42,040 nt of DNA from Pilasporangium apinafurcum (Eukaryota; Oomycota; Peronosporomycetes; Pythiales; Pythiaceae), in contig BCKE01000018.1 in NCBI GenBank assembly GCA_001600495.1, positions 143,444 to 185,483 of the forward strand, in the 5' to 3' direction. Both the position numbers and the translations under genes were made by a program. Positions 9,554 through 20,931 of the stretch are shown one piece after another (within the stretch, counting starts at the first letter, position 1; every line of letters begins with the position of its first letter). The notes under the pieces were generated by a model. That model was not told the origin of the DNA, made no database searches, and worked only from the letters and a program-made list of their open reading frames with translations.

Positions 9554-12500
9554 TTACTTATCACTCGAATATATCGCAACGACCGAATCCGTCGCACCAG
9601 CTGCAAGAAAGAGCCGATGAGGATGGAATGCTAGACACGACACGGGACCAATACGTTCTCCAAGGAAGCCTTCATGGTATCGAATCAGTGCTAGTTGCTC
9701 TCCGTCGCTTCGAAACACCTTAATAAACTGATTATGCGAGCCACTATGGCAAACACGATCAACAGGGGTCCATTGTAAGTAACATAGCGGGGAAGTTGTA
9801 GCAACAGAGCAAGTACATTGGCATACCTGGCAAAAATGGGGGCATAATCATGGACAGCGAGCGCCGTCATAGGCGATCGATGTGCTTCCAGAGATTTGGT
9901 ACTAGTTCTTGGTAACCTCAGGTCCCAAAATTTTAACTCACCCGATACAGAGCCTGATAAAAGCTCGTTTCGGCCTGCGTACACGTGGGTCTGGACAATC
10001 CACGATGTGTGTTCCTTCATAGTCATTTTCAGCGCATACTCAGGGCGAGTGCGCGGATCAAAGAGACGAATAGTACCATCTCCAAAGCCAGCAACGAGCA
10101 TCCCACCGGTCGTTTCGTCACTTGCCATACTCGTTATGCACGAGTCTGTTTGCGTAGGAAGCGTAAATGTACAGCGTTCCTGTCGCAAATTCCACCCACG
10201 GAGTACACTCGAATTGCCGCCAGCGAAGAGCATTCCTGCGGTTTGTTGCCAATTCGTGATTAGTCCTGATCCTCGTGTACCGGGGACCAAGTCAGGGACT
10301 GCAACAAATGCGCTCAATAGTTTTGGGCTGGATGGTGGAGGATGAGGCGTATGTAGGCCATGGTAGATTTTGATCACTCCGTCATCCGACGCGCAGGTTA
10401 GCAGGCTCTCCTCAGATTCGTTGATCCAGCTGAGAGATGTGAGACGTGATCTATGAACAGTACCAAATAGAGAATCAGTTGCCCGACCACGTGGATGCTG
10501 TCATCTAAAACTAGAACTTACCCCGTTGGATTTTTGTTCCCGAATGAGAGAACCTTTTTCTCACTCTGCTCAAAATTGTAGAGAGAAATCTGATCCTTCT
10601 CATCTGCAGCGACTAGCATCGTTTCGTACGGATGAAACAATAAAAGTGACGTCATTTCGGCTTCGTTATTCAACACTGCACACTGGCGAAGGTTGAGATT
10701 AAAATTCTTGATCTCATCTCGATTCCCATACACATCCGAGCGATGGACAGATCCAAATGCAGCAGCAGAGTATGGCGAAGAAGGTACAGGCATTCCAGGA
10801 TGATATGTGCTACTGTTACTAGGCAGCGCAGGTACTGACCGATCTGAAAGTCCTTGCACGGAGGTTGGACCTGGAAAAAATCCAGGCGCTAATTTCGTTG
10901 CTGATTTCCGAATCCGATCATATCTTCGTGCTCTGTCTAGCTTTTCAGCGCCTTTCTCGCTCAACGGATCGTCGTCTTCGCTTACAGGCTCCAAAATGGG
11001 CAAGTTAAATTTCGCCTTATGACGGTCGTAAAATGTCGATTGAAGACTCGCAGGGAAGTCTGGTTGCCTTCCATACCGTGAAACCGATCGAGCATTATCC
11101 TGTTTATACATGTTAGGTTCACCTGGACGAGAAGCTGCGTTTGCATGCCGTGCTGGACCCACGAACCGATTATTTCCGTCAACTGAAGCTATGCTGTGGC
11201 GAGTCTGTACAGGAGCTCCGTAAGCATTCTTAGGTTGCACCGTATTGCTTGATACGACCTGTGGAGTTGTTGAGCCAGCTGTTGCTTGGTACTGTTCCTG
11301 ATACGTCCGAAAGTTACCGACTGATAGATTTGGTCTGATTCCCATTCCGGTACCTGTAGTTGACGATACTACTTCTTCCGCTGAATTTCTTGAACCACTT
11401 TTCTCCATGCCTGTTGCCACAGGAGCCGGTTTCTCTCCTCTAGTGTCTGTGCTTCCGTGTGCATGCGCGCTAACAGCAGCAACAGAGATATCTGAAACAG
11501 AAGTTTCTCGTTGCAAGTGCGGGCCACCATCTATCCGTCGATTAAACTGGCTGTTAGTTCTTGCGTCAGCAGAACCACTTGCAGCATTTTGGTTATCACT
11601 TTTTAAATGTTCTTGTTCAGAAGCCAAAACACCCGTGTTAACGGCACTTACGATCACTTTCACTGCATTTACCACCTTTGGAAAGGGATCTCTTGATTGA
11701 ATTTCTTTCAAAGCGTACCATATTTGCACATAGTACCTCGCATCTTCGCCAATTAGATCAATAAGCTCAGCGTCAACTTGTGTATCAGCTCCAATGTGAG
11801 AATTTCGGTCGCCAGCGTTCTCTGAAACACCTGCATTCCCCCACTTGCTACCTCCACCTACGCTTGATTCTGTTGTAGACATCGGTGTTGCAGTGGAAGC
11901 AGCCAATGGACTCCGTTTATTCATCCCCCGGTTCTTGCAATGCTTTGCGACATACTCGAATCGCGGTTGATGGTAAATGTGCAATATCACATTCGCAAGT
12001 GCAAGTATGCTCTCTCTTCGCACCAATGGAGATGCATCGTGGCAGCCCCAAAGCAATTCCATTGCAGTCACAATATCACCAGTAGCACGTAAACGTAAGA
12101 AGTCGCCCAACTGGTGCTCGTCAACGTGCTTTCCAACCACTGAGAAGTCAAAGTCAAACCCGACTAGTGTCCCCAGCGCATAAGCGGCAGCAGCGCGTAC
12201 CTCTGGCCGTTCATCTTGCAATCGCAACCCCAAGAGACGAGGGACTTTGTCCTCGATCGCTATTCGTTTTGCGTCTTCAAAATTCTCCCACAGTTTGGCT
12301 AGGCAAAAGCACACCCACATTCGCACATTTTCATCAGCATCGCCCACTAAATTGCTGCAAATTTTGTGCAAGTACTGAGAAAGGCAGCTCTTTTGACCCT
12401 GTGGACAATTGGTACAAATCACTGACAGGATAAAGGCAGCCATGACTTTTTGATCGGGAGGCATAACGCTAACAGCTCCATGATGTCCCACAACGCCTTG

Positions 12501-14162
12501 CCCAAAGGAGGAATGGGCGTGAGTTTGAAGTCCTGCTGCCAGGTGTGAAATAAAATATGAGTGGCCATCATCCTTCACTAAATCCACTTGACAGCTCGGG
12601 TCCAGCGCAAGAATCTTGGCCCAAATGAATACTAGCACGTGTCTCAGCTCAGTAGCAGGGGACTGCAGGAGTTTTAAGACGTACGGAAAGATCCCAACTG
12701 AGAGCGCCAAGTTGACGGCCCATGGACCCAAATCCAGAAATTTCTTGAGCAACACCAGCGCACGCAAACGATGTACCTGACTGAGCAATACCTGAAGAAC
12801 CATGGGCAATTGCTGCGGAGGTGGCTTGGAACTCGACCCAAACTGGAGCCAGACTTCAAAAGCAGTCAATTGTTCTGCGAAGAACCGGGAATGCTGGAAA
12901 CTCAGCTCTGCATGTGGATGCGGATTGGAAATACGGTAAAGCTGGTTAAGACACGTTTCAGCCGCCAAATCCCACGACCGCCATAGGGGATGGTGGTGAG
13001 TTGAAGGCAACGCTGGCAGCGAGCACGGCGAACAGCCCTCTGCCTTCATAATCCGCTCTGCCAGCAGAAAATTACGAAAGAGCGAGGCCACCAGCAAATC
13101 CTGACGAAAAAGTTTCTGGAACAGCTCTCGTGGCAACACATTCCACGCGATTGTATCAGTGATGGCAGTAAAGATCCAGTTCAATTCACCCAAAGGGGTC
13201 TTCCGATCGGTCAGTTTGCCTGGTATCCGTTCAATGAAACTAGCGTCCACATGCGCCATTGATAGTTCGTTCTGCGCAATAAACCATCGCAGTGCCACCG
13301 TAATCGGCGTAGTCAGACAGGATGTAAACACATCTGCACAGAGCTCTGGATTCATCGGTAGCAGTTCGTTTGCGCCACATGCAGCCAACACAATAGCCTC
13401 CCCAGCCAAAGAAGATGATGAAAAGCCGTCAATCCCATTTGGGTCTGGCACAGGATTGTTAAAATGGTTCAGCAAAATACCTGCTGCAGAGCAATCGAAT
13501 ACGTAAATCGATGGCGTCCCTACCCACGATTGCAGATCGTAGACCAGAAGTGGAATATACTGTGTGTAACTCTTGTTAAACACCCAGATCTCGCCGTTCG
13601 CTGTGGGCCGAGGCACACCGTGACCATTATAATGAAATAGTACGCGGTCATGTTTTGCATGGCGGCGCAGTGATACACACAATTGCTTCGTTTCTTCTAC
13701 TGTTGGGTCCAAACTCTGGCGATATCGTGCGCGTGGCTGCCACCGTTCGTACTGGGATTGCAATGTCTTACCGATAGTCTCCAGCGCCTTCTGTGCCGGC
13801 ATAGAAAACGGATCGACCCAGCACTCTTTTCGTGCACAAGGAGAGGACTTGACCACGTCCGGCGGATCCGTGCCAATGTTCAAACAAAGCACCAGCGCCA
13901 CATCCATTGTCTTCATGCGCTCACGCATACGCCATGGCACGATCTCTACCACTGTCGGCGCTGCTTCGCTGTCGTTTTCTGCCTCCTCTGCGAACCGCAA
14001 CCGACCGCTGGTGTGATTACCTGTCACGGTAGTTGTTGTAGTTGGATTCCCAGTGTATGTGACTTTCCCCGCGGGCGGTGTTGATGCAACAGGGGTATAA
14101 CTGCTGCTACCCACACCAGCGCCTGCCTGTATCGTGTCTGGTAGCTGGGAACCGATAGCCAT
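9554..14162 (-). CDS. Raptor (TORC1 scaffold subunit)
   Basis: Three exons, 14162-10522, 10450-9827 and 9743-9554, give 1484 residues (human RAPTOR has 1335). Raptor recruits substrates to the TOR kinase in TORC1. Residues about 65-300 form the caspase-like RNC domain, with the conserved [10 protein letters not shown] and [10 protein letters not shown] blocks. A central armadillo/HEAT region follows (for example [19 protein letters not shown]). A long low-complexity linker rich in S, T, N and P spans about 870-1170. The C-terminus is a seven-bladed WD40 propeller, including [25 protein letters not shown] and, across the last intron, [19 protein letters not shown]. The acceptor for that last exon was chosen because it restores exactly this conserved block. 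An in-frame ATG at 14252 would add 30 residues; 14162 was preferred because the extension has no family resemblance. Confidence 0.95.
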
Positions 14163-14375
14163 CGTCTCCTTTCTTTTAATAAGGTCTGCTTTAAAGCAGC
14201 GTCCGCTGGTCCATGTACAGACACTTCTCTCCACTGGACTATTGGAAGACAAATGGACTCAGATGGATCTCAGTCATGAGGAAACATCGATGCGAACTTA
14301 GTAATGAACTTGCGGAACTGGACCATGCGAACTTAGTGGTTTTTATGAGAGCCATTTCGACGCTTGAACAAGCAC

Positions 14376-15133
14376 ATGCGAGAAGAAGCGACCAAGCGAA
14401 GGAAAACGATGGAGAATGCAGCGGTACGAGGCTATCTCATCTAGCAATACATTTATACATGCAGTAGTCTGTAACTCGTGGTCGTATTCTAAGCATTGAT
14501 TGTGACTGTTGTAGTATCAATTCAACAAAATTCAAGCTGAAGTAAAGAAGATTGCCCAGGATGTATGTTGCCAGTTGACTTGATCTTGCAAGGACAGACG
14601 AGCAGCTTAAACTGTTGTATGTATAGGTTCCAGAACAAGTTCTCGGTGGATACTCCTATCATGCCTCAGATGTACATCAGTGGACGTCAGAAATCTCGTC
14701 TCAGTGCTTAAAAAGCCTCAAGGGCGTCGCTAACGGATCCGCCGGATTCAAATATATCGGTAACACAACACAAGCATGCCTTTAATTGCTTAATACTTCG
14801 ACGACCATGTTGAAATATTACAATTCGGATAAATAATTGATTACGTACAAAATTGCTAACTCATTTGTTGTGTCTTCCTCGTAGTGAACTGCACCATTCT
14901 CCAGAAGAGGAATGCAGGCTTTCACACAAATTCGGCTTGCTTCTGGGATGCCGAACGTGATGGTACGTTGTGTTACCAAGCCTGATGGTGAGCCTACTGT
15001 CAAGTGCAACACCTAACTCATCGCTATATGCGTGAAACTATCCTGTGCTGTGCTTCCAGGGAGCGTTGCTGTGCGATGGGAAAATGCCACGATGACCTGT
15101 GTTCTCACTGTCTACTGCATCAGTCTTCAATAG
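14376..15133 (+). CDS. Tctex-type dynein light chain (DYNLT)
   Basis: Five small exons, 14376-14423, 14515-14562, 14627-14759, 14885-14962 and 15060-15133, join into 126 residues; a second in-frame ATG at 14409 would give 115, the normal size of Tctex1 (113). The light chain dimerises on the dynein intermediate chain and links cargo. Diagnostic strings are GGYSYHASDVHQWTSEI, then FKYIVNCTILQKRNAGFHT across one intron, SACFWDAERDGSVAVRWEN across the next, and TMTCVLTVYCISLQ to the stop. These match the conserved body of the DYNLT family almost continuously. No exon is longer than 133 nt, so the gene does not stand out as an open frame. It is divergent from Raptor, about 213 bp away, and ends 97 bp from the convergent stop of the receptor-kinase gene. 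Confidence 0.93.
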
Positions 15134-15230
15134 TGCTGCCATCACTTTAATTGCCACAAACTTCGAATCGATAGTTCGATAAAAAGCTACGGCTAGCATC
15201 GATGGATTGTGAATGGAAGTGACGTAGTCT

Positions 15231-17498
15231 TCATATCACCAATCCCCCTGTGCTATTAAACTCCACAGGAATATACTCCTTCCGTTTTGGGGCAGGTGCT
15301 CGTTTACGAGAACATCGCGCAGCTTCACCAAACACGACAGTGTCAATCACATTACGGCGGAAGCGATTCGCATAAAGCGCGGGGTTGATGCACGAAATCC
15401 CCGTACGATCGCGACACTGTAAATGTACGCGTATCCAATGCTCCATACTTTTTCGAATCGACCATGGCGTCAAGATATCAATGATCCCCATATTCACGAC
15501 AACAGCATCTTGGGCAAACACCTCCTGGCCAACACTGCCACCCAATGGTGTCGCCGCCTGGACGTAAGATGCTTCATCGTTACATGATTTGCTTTTGCTT
15601 ACCTCTAGACGCATCAACGTAGCGGTGCCTTGACTGCCTTCACTCGATGCGTAATTTGGCTTATGGCGACTTAACCCAATAATGAGACTGTAATCCATCG
15701 AATTAATTCGCTGGAGAAACTCGGTATCTGCGTAGAGCTGTTGTCCCAATTGAAGGGCGATATCTTGTGGCAAGCCCAGCTTTCGACAGGACCAGTTAAG
15801 GTCTTTTCCGACCATAAATTCTGCATGGCCCAAGCCAAGCTGTGGATTTTGCTCACAGACTTCCTTTGACATCCCAACAATGAAATCGTGACCACAAAAT
15901 TTACACACACGTCGCGTACCATTTCGTGCAAGCACATTATGACGCCCGACCCATGATCCTTTCAGGTCATAAAATTCATCAACATTCACGCTCGGATTAT
16001 TCAAGATGTTGGTCAATACGATGAAGAAGACCGAACTGCTCTCCATGACCAACTCATGGCAGCCAACATAGCGACAAAGGTAGCTGTTCGGATTGGCTTT
16101 TAAATGCTCCATATATTGCGGGAGGATGTGCAGCAAATACCGGTGTTCCGCGGGTGTACACGTCTTCAAAATAAATAACTGATCGCCTGTATAATAGAGA
16201 AAGGAACCACTCTTGCCCTCGCTAAACCGTTCATGTGTGCGTCCCATGAAAGAATGGATATAGCTTTCCTTGGTAATGCCTGATATCTTCCGAATTTCAT
16301 GGAACGCTTCCGGTTCGTAGTCTCGAAAGATGGCGGTTTGATCGGACGTGGCGTTCTTCAGCTCAAAGCAGCTCAGACTTGGCCGTTTCGCGTCCCATGG
16401 ATAAATGCCAGAGCGATTGGAGAGTGTGAAGATAGACATTGTCTGCACACCTACGTCGTCGTCCACTCGGTCCTTCGTCAGGAGCGCTGCCTTCTGGATG
16501 CCGTTCGTGGCGAAGTAAAGAATTTCGCGTCTCATCACCCAGCTGGCTTCATAGATTTTGAGGTAGTTATCCCAATTCCCCTGCTTCCATAACCTGTACG
16601 CGTTCGTGATACTTGTCGATCTCGCCCAGATCATTGCCATGAGTGCTCCTTTTGATGCCAACAATATCCGACCCGTAAATCGAAGCGCTTTATCTGCTGT
16701 TGAATTGACTTGAACGACTTGCTCATGTCGTAAGAAGTATGGAATACCCACAAGTCCCCAAAAAACGAAACGCCAGACGATGAAGCTTCGCATTGTATCG
16801 AGCGTTGTGCGTGCGTTGTTAAACCCTGTGAAGCTCAGGCGAATGCGTTTAGTTGCGACCACATAGAGGACAATACTGAGACAATATCCAGAGCAAACAG
16901 GCAGGAAAAACGTTTTCCATAATAATGACTCGCCTGTAGACCCTCGGAAGGTGTACCAGCAAAACCCATACGAGCTCATTCGTCCAACGCCAGTCTCGGT
17001 TGAGACGATCGCAGTAGTGCCACTGATCAACCACACAGCAACATGGTAGATGGGAAGGAGCCACCGAGAGAAGTGAAATGGATATCGAATCGTATAATAG
17101 AAGTGGAATGCCAATACGAAGAAGAAGAGTTCGTGCGATATCAACGCTAGCTGGATGATTGGTGCAGTCGAACATGGTGCACCGTACTCGGCGTATTTCT
17201 CAGCGATCACGACGCCGTGGAAAACGACACCCATCAATGAAACCCATGCCACGAGCATCGAGTGCTGTCTTAACGGTGGGATGATGGCGTACGTAGCGAT
17301 AATAAACAAACATCCGAGGAGCGAGACCAACGACATGGCCATCTTGACGCGTTCAACGTCTTCGAATTCTGGTTCGAGCGTCTTGAATTCGGTCTTGTTA
17401 GTGCTCTCAAGCATCCTGTGTAGAGTATCGAGAGGTTGTGTAATTATGTCTAGATCTACGAGCGGCGTCTGAGGAGACGACAGGGAGGAAGCGGTCAT
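15231..17498 (-). CDS. GPCR-phosphatidylinositol phosphate kinase fusion (GK family)
   Basis: An intronless 755-residue protein combining a seven-transmembrane receptor and a PIP kinase. The N-terminal 50 residues are presumably outside. Seven hydrophobic segments follow between about residues 53 and 300, starting AMSLVSLLGCLFIIATYAII and ending with FTGRILLASKGALMAMIW. A linker leads into the kinase domain from about 400: GKSGSFLYYTGDQLFILKT (nucleotide loop and lysine), FYDLKGSWVGR, MDYSLIIGLSRHK (catalytic DYSL) and MGIIDILTPWSIRKSMEHW (the IID metal-binding block). The fusion is known from Phytophthora and other oomycetes, and as RpkA in Dictyostelium. It would turn a receptor signal directly into PI(4,5)P2 synthesis at a membrane; the ligand is unknown. 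All kinase blocks are intact, so an active enzyme is expected. This gene is the best taxonomic marker in the window. Confidence 0.95.
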   Translation of the reverse strand: MTASSLSSPQTPLVDLDIITQPLDTLHRMLESTNKTEFKTLEPEFEDVERVKMAMSLVSLLGCLFIIATYAIIPPLRQHSMLVAWVSLMGVVFHGVVIAEKYAEYGAPCSTAPIIQLALISHELFFFVLAFHFYYTIRYPFHFSRWLLPIYHVAVWLISGTTAIVSTETGVGRMSSYGFCWYTFRGSTGESLLWKTFFLPVCSGYCLSIVLYVVATKRIRLSFTGFNNARTTLDTMRSFIVWRFVFWGLVGIPYFLRHEQVVQVNSTADKALRFTGRILLASKGALMAMIWARSTSITNAYRLWKQGNWDNYLKIYEASWVMRREILYFATNGIQKAALLTKDRVDDDVGVQTMSIFTLSNRSGIYPWDAKRPSLSCFELKNATSDQTAIFRDYEPEAFHEIRKISGITKESYIHSFMGRTHERFSEGKSGSFLYYTGDQLFILKTCTPAEHRYLLHILPQYMEHLKANPNSYLCRYVGCHELVMESSSVFFIVLTNILNNPSVNVDEFYDLKGSWVGRHNVLARNGTRRVCKFCGHDFIVGMSKEVCEQNPQLGLGHAEFMVGKDLNWSCRKLGLPQDIALQLGQQLYADTEFLQRINSMDYSLIIGLSRHKPNYASSEGSQGTATLMRLEVSKSKSCNDEASYVQAATPLGGSVGQEVFAQDAVVVNMGIIDILTPWSIRKSMEHWIRVHLQCRDRTGISCINPALYANRFRRNVIDTVVFGEAARCSRKRAPAPKRKEYIPVEFNSTGGLVI

Positions 17499-18664
17499 GA
17501 GTGCTCCCTGCTACCTATCGAACCCTCCCAGACAAAATGTGTTTGTTCTTGTTCTTTAGTGAATATGTATGGGAAGAGAGTTCAAATGGGGAAAGCATCG
17601 GGATTCGAATTTCTGGCCAATCAAATCTTGATAATTAATGATTGGTGTATTTTATTGGCTATAACTATGTGGGTCTCCTTCCACTCTCTTGGGGTGGATG
17701 AGAAGAAAAGACCAGCTTTTGTTGGTGGTATTCGATTGATGGCCGTCGCCTTCTTCATGACGACACTCGTTACTACCACAGACAGGATAAGTATTTGGAC
17801 GATTGCAGTTAGGTTGAATAAAAATCGAAAGTGGACGAATTGAAGCGACTAGAAAGAGCTACACTCTTCGATTGATTCAAGGTCACCATGCGGTGTGCCT
17901 TAGAGAAGGCAGGAAAATATCACAAAGAATACAGAAAGAAAGAAAATGAAACACGTCTTTCTGCTTCGCTACACTCGTTCATGGAAAAAAAATCTAGCCT
18001 TACAGCACAGCTAGCGAAACATTGGATTTAATACGGTTCCACAACGAAGGTCTACGACTTCTGGGTTATAGCGAGACGCGCATAGGATAGCAAGTCCACT
18101 CAAATGTTAATAGCTACCTGTGGAAGGTCACCTACACTTTTCAACACAATGGTAACTGAAGATTGTTGTGGTGTATGTGGAATGATGGAAGATGCGAAGA
18201 TTTATTGTCAGATGTTGCAAGCGAGGCTTGTAGCACCAGCAGATGGATCGACGTGCATAATTAGGTGGTCGAGTCAATAACGTCACGAGCGAAAAAGCCC
18301 AGTGGGTGTGCGCTTACTGAACCTTTTGTTACGCTAGTTCGCCTGGATAAGCCACCAAATGGTTGCTCTTCCCATTCTGACCAACTGCTTCCATAAGTTC
18401 AGCACAAATTAACACCCATTTACCATAAATGGCGAGAATGAAGGTGATCGTACAACTCTTGAGCTAGTGAATACTGAGATAAGTTATTTCTTCAATGATA
18501 CGGGTTGAAGCAGTATCTGGGTTTTGTGGGTCATTTTTTTATTAAATGGGTTTATGGGTTTGGATTTTATTACGAAATTGACAGGTTTTGGCCCAGATAA
18601 ATACAACAGCTTCTTGAGAGACAAAGATTAGATCGTACGGAAATACAGAGGGGGAAGAGAGAGG
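17499..18664. other. Long intergenic region between GK and NAD synthetase
   Basis: About 1.17 kb between two divergent genes. A 94-residue frame at 17559-17843 has two hydrophobic stretches but no recognisable family and lies where the GK promoter should be, so I do not call it a gene. Near 18519-18567, about 100 bp before the NAD synthetase ATG, there is a G-rich/T-rich stretch with GGGTTTT, GGGTCA, GGGTTTAT and GGGTTTG units, similar to the motif at 7789-7806. Nothing else was recognised; no tRNA was seen. Confidence 0.5.
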
Positions 18665-20794
18665 ATGAGCGCACTCGCCACCGTTGCGACCTGTAATTTG
18701 AACCAGTGGGCGTTGGATTTCGATGGGAACTTGGAGCGGATCATCACTTCTATCCAAGAGGCCAAGGCTCGAGGTGCAAAGTACCGCGTTGGGCCAGAGC
18801 TAGAGGTGTGTGGATATGGCTGTGAAGATCATTTCCTGGAGCAAGATACATTCTTCCATTGCTGGGAATCCATGGAGATGATTTTGAAATCGGACGTTAC
18901 GAATGACATCCTCTGTGACATTGGGATGCCAGTAATGCACAATGGTGTGCGCTATAACTGCCGTGTCTACTGTTTGAACCAGAAGATCCTCTTTATTCGT
19001 CCAAAACTATTTCTCGCAGATGACGGTAATTACCGTGAAAAGAGATGGTTCACGACGTGGAAGCTGGGTCCGGATCGCGTACTGGAAAATCATGTGCTTC
19101 CACCCAACATTCAGAAAGTCACCGGTACGGTGCATGTGCCGTTTGGATCGGGAGCCATCACCACACTCGACACATGCTGTGGCTCGGAAACCTGCGAAGA
19201 ACTCTTCACACCCGACAGCCCTCATATCAACCTCAGTCTCGCTGGCGTTGAGATCATCGGGAATGGCTCAGGCTCTCATCATCAATTACGCAAACTGCAT
19301 CAGCGAATGGATCTGATTCGTGGAGCTACTACCAAGAGTGGTGGTATATATCTCTATGCGAATCAACAGGGCTGTGATGGTGGGCGTCTTTATTATGACG
19401 GGTGTGCAGTCATTGTTGTGAACGGCGAAGTTGTCGCACAGGGATCTCAATTTTCGGTCAAGGACGTTGAAGTTGTCACTGCAACTGTTGATCTCGATGA
19501 TGTACGTTCGTACCGTGGATCTGTGAGCAGCCGTAGTGAGCAGGCTAGTGCGCTCGACACGACCGTCCCCAAGGTCAGCGTCAATTTCAGCCTGTGCCAT
19601 GATGAATCCACTTTTTTACGTCCATCCCGCCCAATTGCCGTGCAGTATCATTCTCCTGAAGAAGAAATTGGAATGGGTCCTGCGTGCTGGCTTTGGGACT
19701 ACCTGCGCCGTAGTGGTGGTGCTGGATTTTTCTTGCCTCTTTCTGGAGGTGCTGATTCGTCTTCTGTTGCTTGTATTGTCGGAGTGATGTGCCATCTTGT
19801 GGTGGAGGCAGCGAATGCGGGTGATGAACGCGTGATTCGAGATGTGCAGCGGATTATTGGAACGACTAACGAACCCTACACTTCGCTGACTGCTCAAGAC
19901 CTTGCGTCTCATATCCTTCACACCACGTATATGGGTACGAAGAATAGTTCAGCCGCAACAAAGAAAAGAGCTGCATCGCTTGCCAGTGAAATCGGATGCT
20001 ATCACCTCTCGATGGGCATGGATATGATGGTAGATGCTGTCGTGAAGACATTCGAGATGTTGACCGGCAAAACCCCACAGTATTTGTCCCGTGGTGGTAA
20101 TTTACAGCAAGATTTGGCACTTCAAAATATCCAAGCTCGATTACGAATGGTCATGGCGTATTTGCTGGCGCAATTGCTACCGTGGGTACGTTCAAAGAGT
20201 GGATTTTTACTTGTTTTAAGCTCTGCAAATGTTGATGAAGCACTACGCGGATACATGACCAAATATGACTGCAGTAGTGGGGATCTGAATCCCATCGGTG
20301 CTGTGTCTAAAGGAGATCTGAAGAAGCTCTTACGATGGGGAGCAGTGAAGTACAATTATCCATCATTACAAACCGTTGTCGAAGCACCTCCGACCGCGGA
20401 ACTGCGACCAACTGCTGAAGATGCTGGAGAGGAAGCGGACCATTCGCAATTGGATGAAGAAGACATGGGAATGTCATACGAAGAGCTTGGATTTTTCGGT
20501 CGTCTGAGAAAAATTGATCGATGCGGTCCATACTGGATGTTTCGAAAGCTCACTCATATCTGGGACCATCTATCTCCCACTGTCGTTGCCGAAAAAGTAA
20601 AACGTTTCTTTTTTTACTACTCGATCAATCGCCACAAGATGACGACACTGACCCCATCTTATCACGCCGAAAACTACTCCCCTGACGATAATCGATTCGA
20701 TTTGCGACCATTCCTCTATAATGCACGTTGGACGCGTCAGTTTCACGCCATTGATACTCTCGCCACCAAGCTAGAAGATAAAAAGGATGCATGA
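18665..20794 (+). CDS. Glutamine-dependent NAD+ synthetase
   Basis: An intronless 709-residue enzyme, the same size as yeast Qns1 and human NADSYN1. It amidates nicotinic acid adenine dinucleotide to NAD+, using ammonia tunnelled from glutamine, in the cytosol. The N-terminal nitrilase-type glutaminase has its full triad: Glu45 ([10 protein letters not shown]), Lys114 ([16 protein letters not shown]) and Cys177 ([11 protein letters not shown]). The C-terminal synthetase begins near residue 335 and carries the P-loop [15 protein letters not shown]. It continues with [22 protein letters not shown] and with [20 protein letters not shown], where the adenylation pocket lies. A linker with acidic residues ([18 protein letters not shown]) is somewhat extended. 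Every expected block is intact. It is convergent with the AGC kinase gene, 137 bp between stops. Confidence 0.96.
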   Translation: MSALATVATCNLNQWALDFDGNLERIITSIQEAKARGAKYRVGPELEVCGYGCEDHFLEQDTFFHCWESMEMILKSDVTNDILCDIGMPVMHNGVRYNCRVYCLNQKILFIRPKLFLADDGNYREKRWFTTWKLGPDRVLENHVLPPNIQKVTGTVHVPFGSGAITTLDTCCGSETCEELFTPDSPHINLSLAGVEIIGNGSGSHHQLRKLHQRMDLIRGATTKSGGIYLYANQQGCDGGRLYYDGCAVIVVNGEVVAQGSQFSVKDVEVVTATVDLDDVRSYRGSVSSRSEQASALDTTVPKVSVNFSLCHDESTFLRPSRPIAVQYHSPEEEIGMGPACWLWDYLRRSGGAGFFLPLSGGADSSSVACIVGVMCHLVVEAANAGDERVIRDVQRIIGTTNEPYTSLTAQDLASHILHTTYMGTKNSSAATKKRAASLASEIGCYHLSMGMDMMVDAVVKTFEMLTGKTPQYLSRGGNLQQDLALQNIQARLRMVMAYLLAQLLPWVRSKSGFLLVLSSANVDEALRGYMTKYDCSSGDLNPIGAVSKGDLKKLLRWGAVKYNYPSLQTVVEAPPTAELRPTAEDAGEEADHSQLDEEDMGMSYEELGFFGRLRKIDRCGPYWMFRKLTHIWDHLSPTVVAEKVKRFFFYYSINRHKMTTLTPSYHAENYSPDDNRFDLRPFLYNARWTRQFHAIDTLATKLEDKKDA

Positions 20795-20931
20795 ATGTGC
20801 ATGTATGTTTGACTTCCTTACGTGTAAAAAAGCCAAGCTTGATCGTGTTCTTTCGCCGACATAACGTCAACGACTGGTTAGCATCCAAAGCAAACTTAAG
20901 TGACCTTCTATCTTTGTGCATTGTACTTCCG

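Noticed and set aside
9496-9723. 75-residue plus-strand open frame
   Set aside because: It lies antisense to the last Raptor exon, whose conserved WD40 sequence ([18 protein letters not shown]) explains the region.
17590-17606. B-box-like GGGATTCGAATTTC suggesting a tRNA
   Set aside because: No A box or cloverleaf arms are found at the right distance.
17559-17843. 94-residue frame with two hydrophobic stretches
   Set aside because: It has no family resemblance and sits 60 bp from the divergent GK start, where a promoter is expected.
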